NCBI GenBank assembly: GCA_027021365.1
Contig: JALUUM010000024.1
Span: forward strand, 62,001-126,000
Length of the DNA stretch: 64,000 nt
Direction: 5' to 3'
Source of the DNA: Spirochaetales bacterium
GTDB taxonomy: Bacteria; Spirochaetota; Spirochaetia; SZUA-6
In this document: one piece after another, positions 60,699-64,000 of the stretch
Position numbering within the stretch: the stretch's first letter is position 1
Layout of the letters: each line of letters opens with the position of its first letter
Program-made: the position numbers and the translations under genes
Notes under the pieces: generated by a model
Seen by the model: only the letters and a program-made list of their open reading frames with translations
What the model was told of the DNA's origin: nothing
Database searches by the model: none

Positions 60699-60732
60699 TT
60701 GAATCTATAATTGAATCTATAATTGAATCTAT
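60685..60732 (+). repeat. 12-bp perfect tandem repeat, four copies, at the PHP-ACT stop
   Basis: AATTGAATCTAT occurs four times without change (60685-60696, 60697-60708, 60709-60720, 60721-60732). The first copy holds the last codons; each copy provides an in-frame TAA, so changes in copy number would not alter the protein. Weaker 14-bp repeats (GAGTATC / GATTATC) follow to about 60800. Confidence 0.95.
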
Positions 60733-60830
60733 TGTGTCAGCTTACTAAGTGTTCATTAGTTGAGTATCCACTGACCGAGTATCAGTTAACCGATTATCCG
60801 CAGGCATCCCGGATGTCATGGGTTTATAGC

Positions 60831-63056
60831 TTATGAGTTTATCGTAGTGTAGATTTTTTTGGTAAACTCGAATAGCTTGAATGGCTTTTCGAGAATCTCT
60901 ATTCTTCCCTGTTTAATCATATCCGATGAGGTGATGTCTTCTATATAACCCGTTATGATGAGGATTTTTACATTGGGATCTATTTTTCTCAAGTGGTAGA
61001 AACACTCTTTCCCGCCCATTTCGGGCATTATCATATCGAGAATTACCAGGTCGATCTCATTCTTGTTATCTTTGAAAAGTTCTACTGCTTCCCTGCCGTT
61101 CTTTGCTACGAAAACCCTGTAGCCGGATTTTTCCAGAGTACGTATCTCCATATTTCTTACCTGGGGCTCATCTTCTACCAGGAGAACGGTACCATTTCCA
61201 GGGTAGATTTCCTCTTCCAGCTTCTTCTCAAGTGTTATTTTCGAATTCTCTTCCAAAACCGGGAGGTATACCTCAAAAGAGCTTCCCACTCCAATGGAAC
61301 TTCTTACATTGATGAATCCCCCGTGATTCTGCACTATCCCGTATGCAACGGATAATCCCAGGCCGGTGCCTTTTTCTTCCCTCTTCGTTGTAAAAAATGG
61401 TTCGAATATGTGTTCTATTATCTCCTGTGACATACCCTTGCCCGTATCCTGAACTTTGAGACAGACATAATTACCCGGTTTTGCATTTGGAAAGAGAGGT
61501 GTATTTAGAAAATCGAAATCGGCATTGTATGTGGTTATCTTGATCATACCTCTGTTTACTATTCGTTGTCCGCTTCCTGTTGAATCTGTTGGATCTATAC
61601 CTGGTTTTCCTGCAGCATTGATGATTGCATCCCTTGCATTTACGCATAGATTCATCAGAACCTGATTTATCTGGTTTGTGTTACCCTCCGTTTCCTTGAG
61701 ATCCTTGGCCAATTCAGTGGTTATTTCGATTTCCGGTGGAAAAGTTCTCTTAAGGAGCATTACCGTTTCTTTAACCAGGTTGTTGAGGTTTATCGGTTTC
61801 TTCTCCAGACTGGATCTTCTGGTAAAAAATAGAAGTTGTTTCGTCAACTCCTTACCACGCTCGGCAGCAAGTTTTATCTGCATCGTATCTTTGTACTGTT
61901 GGCTCGTCTCGGGAAAGTCGAGGAGCTGTAGCTCAGCATAACCGCTAATAGCGGCAAGTATGTTGTTGAAATCATGAGAAATACCGCCGGCAAGCTGACC
62001 GAGCGCTTCCATTTTCTGTGACTGACGAACCTGCGCTTCGAGTTTTTTTCTTTCTGTAATATCCACAAATGAAAACATCGCTCCGAGCTTTTTCTTCTTG
62101 TCATCTGTTATGATAGAAGCAGAGACGAAAACATTGATGTTTTCTCCATTCTTGCCGGTGAGAGATATTTCTCCCTGCCAGGCATTGTTCATGTCAAGTC
62201 TATGAAGTAGTTCTTCGGCTTTTCCTCTGCCTATGATCAGCTCTATGGGTAGAGGGTAAATCTCCTTTTCATCTCCAAGGTTGAAACTGCTCCTTCCCTC
62301 CTCCATGGCAACTATGACCCCGCTTTTCTTTAACAAATCTTTCAAAGCAGGGTTCATGTAGGTTATTTTTCCCTGAAGGTCTGTAAGGAGAATCCCATGG
62401 AGCGATGTCTCTATGGCATGGTTCATGATAAGGAGTTGTTTTTTCTGTTGAAGTATCGCTGTTGATAGTGCTTTTCTAAGTTGCTCCTGCTGTTCGAGGA
62501 TCATTCTCTCTGTCGCTCTCTGGAATTCCTCTGCAACACTCTCCTCGAAAACAGAGAGCAGTTCGAGTTGTCCTGCAACACCTGTGTAAAGCTGCAGTTT
62601 CGCTATGTTCTTGTCACCGTCTATTTCCTTTGTCTTATCGATTCTGACATTTCTTACATAGGAAACTTTTGTGGCGGAATCTTTCCCTGTGAAATCTTTC
62701 CCGGTGGAAGTAGTTTGGCTTGAGGATTTTTCAGATGCGAGATCGGCCATTGATTCGGCTATGAATATATCCGTTGAATGAAATATTTCAAGCACAGTAA
62801 GAATTGTCAAACCATGAATAGCTGCAGTTTCTCCGATTTTCACAGGAAGGCTTTTGTCTTTTCTTTCGAGAAATTCAGCGAGGGAATCGACGTATTCATT
62901 TGCAATCTTTTTTATATCCCGCGGATGAAGTGTGTGTCTCTGTTCGAATATCCTTGATTTGATAATAGAGGATATCTGTTCTGCAACCTTCTCTCTGTTC
63001 TTTCTTAACAGGTTGAGATAGATCTTTCTTATATGCTCCTCCGTTTCATTTTTCAT
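60831..63056 (-). CDS. Hybrid histidine kinase with PAS and receiver domains
   Basis: A 741-residue sensor kinase. An N-terminal helical region (1-115) resembles RsbR/globin-like sensors in having FLERKDKSL and a long helix, but I cannot name it. A Thr/Lys/Asp-rich linker follows, then a PAS-like domain (about 205-325), HisKA with His361 (GISHDFNNILAAI), HATPase with N-box NLCVNARDAI and G-boxes DTGKGM and GTGLGLSVA, and a C-terminal receiver with phospho-acceptor Asp674 (ILDMIMPEM) and Lys in LEKPFK. No transmembrane helix is seen, so it is cytoplasmic. No cognate regulator is adjacent. A repeat of TTACATTC lies just upstream of the ATG. Confidence 0.93.
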   Translation of the reverse strand: MKNETEEHIRKIYLNLLRKNREKVAEQISSIIKSRIFEQRHTLHPRDIKKIANEYVDSLAEFLERKDKSLPVKIGETAAIHGLTILTVLEIFHSTDIFIAESMADLASEKSSSQTTSTGKDFTGKDSATKVSYVRNVRIDKTKEIDGDKNIAKLQLYTGVAGQLELLSVFEESVAEEFQRATERMILEQQEQLRKALSTAILQQKKQLLIMNHAIETSLHGILLTDLQGKITYMNPALKDLLKKSGVIVAMEEGRSSFNLGDEKEIYPLPIELIIGRGKAEELLHRLDMNNAWQGEISLTGKNGENINVFVSASIITDDKKKKLGAMFSFVDITERKKLEAQVRQSQKMEALGQLAGGISHDFNNILAAISGYAELQLLDFPETSQQYKDTMQIKLAAERGKELTKQLLFFTRRSSLEKKPINLNNLVKETVMLLKRTFPPEIEITTELAKDLKETEGNTNQINQVLMNLCVNARDAIINAAGKPGIDPTDSTGSGQRIVNRGMIKITTYNADFDFLNTPLFPNAKPGNYVCLKVQDTGKGMSQEIIEHIFEPFFTTKREEKGTGLGLSVAYGIVQNHGGFINVRSSIGVGSSFEVYLPVLEENSKITLEKKLEEEIYPGNGTVLLVEDEPQVRNMEIRTLEKSGYRVFVAKNGREAVELFKDNKNEIDLVILDMIMPEMGGKECFYHLRKIDPNVKILIITGYIEDITSSDMIKQGRIEILEKPFKLFEFTKKIYTTINS
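62677..62706 (-). repeat. 15-bp in-frame tandem repeat in the kinase gene
   Basis: Two 15-bp units (62677-62691, 62692-62706), 13 of 15 identical, encode TGKDF and TGKDS in the linker after the N-terminal sensor region. Confidence 0.65.
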
Positions 63057-63061
63057 TTTTT

Positions 63062-63085
63062 TTACATTCTTACATTCTTACATTT
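63062..63085 (-). repeat. 8-bp repeat upstream of the kinase gene
   Basis: TTACATTC at 63062-63069 and 63070-63077, with a third copy TTACATTT at 63078-63085, lies in the leader of the histidine kinase, just 6 bases before its ATG. Copy-number change would alter the 5' region. Confidence 0.6.
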
Positions 63086-63289
63086 TTTAAACAATTTCGC
63101 CCTCTCATCCGGTTTGGAAGCCGGAATCAGTCCTGAAAATCTACCCAATTATAGCACTATTCCCATGTGCAGTCCATTATTTATTTAAGAATGATTACCA
63201 GTAAGATCAGTGGGATATTGAATATGTAAAAGGTATGAAAGGATATGTTAGAAAAGGAGCGGTAAGAAATTGGTATATTTTTACCTATG

Positions 63290-64000
63290 TCATTTCTTAA
63301 GAATAGCGCCGTAGAATCCCTGGCCTTCCCATTCCTTCTGTACATAGTCCGTCACATTCGTTTTTATGTCGACCCATTCTTCCAGAAGCTTGAATCCTGG
63401 TTCTTCAACCTCCCAGGGGCCTATCAGCTTTTTCATGGTCTCTCTGGAGCGAGGAAACAATGGCTGATTCATGTTTTTATAAATTTCCATTATTTTCCTT
63501 GCCTTTTCAGGTGGAGCACTGGTAGCATCTGCATCACAGAAGAATAGCCTGGAACCCTTTCCTACCCATTGAAAAGTTGTTTCCATAAAGTGTTTTACCG
63601 CGTCGTCGGGCAGAAAGTATGCTATTCCGTTAAAACCTATCACCACTTTTCTATCGTCTCCCAGTAGTTCCCTCACAACGGGGGAATCGAGTACTTCCTC
63701 CGGTTTGGCAGCATCGCAGTGCAAGTACCTCACATTTTGAAGGTCTTTTATTATTTCCTTTGCATAAGCAACAACGACCGGGTCGATATCGGAATATACA
63801 ACCTTTGTCCCTTCGGGAGTGATTTGATGAATATGGTCAACCGTTGGTAAGCCCGAGGCGAAATCAATGAATATCATATATCCCTCGTTGCTCAACCGTC
63901 TTACCACCTCACCGAGAAACCACCTGATGAGCTTGAACAGGTTGGGCATGAATGGGGCAACTTTAAGAAGACCTTCGGCTGCTATTCTGTCGATTTCAAA
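63290..64000 (-). CDS. S-adenosyl methyltransferase, PF04672-like (N-terminus cut by window edge)
   Basis: The frame is open to position 64000, so the N-terminus lies outside; 236 residues are visible. The ATG at 63949 is internal, because the preceding codons read IDRIAAEGLLKVAPF, which matches the family. The motif IFIDFASGLPTVDHIH, then VVYSDIDPVVVAYAKEII, is the SAM-binding site of the PF04672 type. That family is, to my knowledge, mainly actinobacterial, so this may be a transferred gene. The substrate is unknown. A stem TAAGAAAT / ATTTCTTA (63263-63299) overlaps the stop and may help end transcription. Confidence 0.8.
   Translation of the reverse strand, partial: FEIDRIAAEGLLKVAPFMPNLFKLIRWFLGEVVRRLSNEGYMIFIDFASGLPTVDHIHQITPEGTKVVYSDIDPVVVAYAKEIIKDLQNVRYLHCDAAKPEEVLDSPVVRELLGDDRKVVIGFNGIAYFLPDDAVKHFMETTFQWVGKGSRLFFCDADATSAPPEKARKIMEIYKNMNQPLFPRSRETMKKLIGPWEVEEPGFKLLEEWVDIKTNVTDYVQKEWEGQGFYGAILKK

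Noticed and set aside
60685..60800. Repeat tract considered as a CRISPR array
   Set aside because: Units are 12-14 bp without spacers, and no cas gene is present; simple tandem repeat.
63057..63289. Hidden gene or mobile element in the gap upstream of the kinase
   Set aside because: No frame with a start and ribosome site was found; only the 8-bp repeat, a CCGG-containing inverted stretch and a weak stem near the methyltransferase stop.

Overview
The window is dense bacterial chromosomal DNA: 58 protein-coding genes, with no rRNA, tRNA, CRISPR array, transposase, integrase or phage gene seen, and no gene-free stretch over about 240 bases. The best guess for the host is a spirochaete (Spirochaetota). 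Both ABC-transporter binding proteins begin with an exported leader ending in an FAGGAKE-type motif followed by a K/E/A/P-rich linker, a pattern I associate with spirochaetes. A DUF4954 protein, a BMP/PnrA-type nucleoside transporter and the overall gene mix fit that placement. Arg codons are mostly AGA/AGG and Ile ATA is frequent. The assignment is inference, not proof.

Layout. 1-1390: a minus-strand outer-membrane protein cut by the left edge and a methyltransferase. 1553-16679: twelve tightly packed plus-strand genes (penicillin acylase-like, LamG/TPR/zinc protein, LolA-like, RodZ-like, rimO, UvrD/PcrA helicase, gatCAB, folE2, a remnant aminotransferase-like protein, a small membrane protein). 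16683-22968: a four-gene minus-strand amino-sugar operon (nagB, a DUF4954 beta-helix protein, a NagB/PIG-L fusion, an aldo/keto reductase). 23082-34119: housekeeping genes (ferredoxin, BI-1 membrane protein, rplM-rpsI-recX, two response regulators, acylphosphatase, enolase, ProRS, a UPF0158-GNAT fusion, HAD phosphatase, PlsC-like acyltransferase). 34277-40620: a five-gene oligopeptide ABC transporter. 40615-45003: a three-subunit molybdenum hydroxylase with a nucleotidase, divergent from 45233-50226, a nucleoside-type ABC transporter with a coiled-coil lipoprotein. 50267-51433: a GNAT protein. 51619-60698: an eight-gene plus-strand catabolic cluster. 60831-63056: a hybrid histidine kinase. 63290-64000: a methyltransferase cut by the right edge.

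How the parts may work together. The hydroxylase, nucleotidase and nucleoside transporter look like a purine/pyrimidine scavenging unit read from one divergent control region that holds an inverted repeat. The 51.6-60.7 kb cluster combines a KDG kinase and a KDPG aldolase (fused to a VOC domain) with two dehydrogenases, a TIM-barrel isomerase, a PreA-type flavoprotein that lacks its usual PreT partner, a membrane-anchored nitrilase-fold enzyme and a PHP phosphatase fused to two ACT domains. It is the best candidate here for an undescribed pathway, possibly for a nitrogen-containing sugar acid or lactam. The nagB/DUF4954/NagB-PIG-L operon is the second candidate.

Two sequence-level themes stand out. 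Short tandem duplications sit at or just past the stop codons of several genes (nagB, folE2, the PHP-ACT gene, the DUF434 gene, and further downstream of eno). Both transporter operons carry a strong hairpin directly after the binding-protein gene. Some promoters lie so close to the start codon that the mRNA would be leaderless or nearly so.
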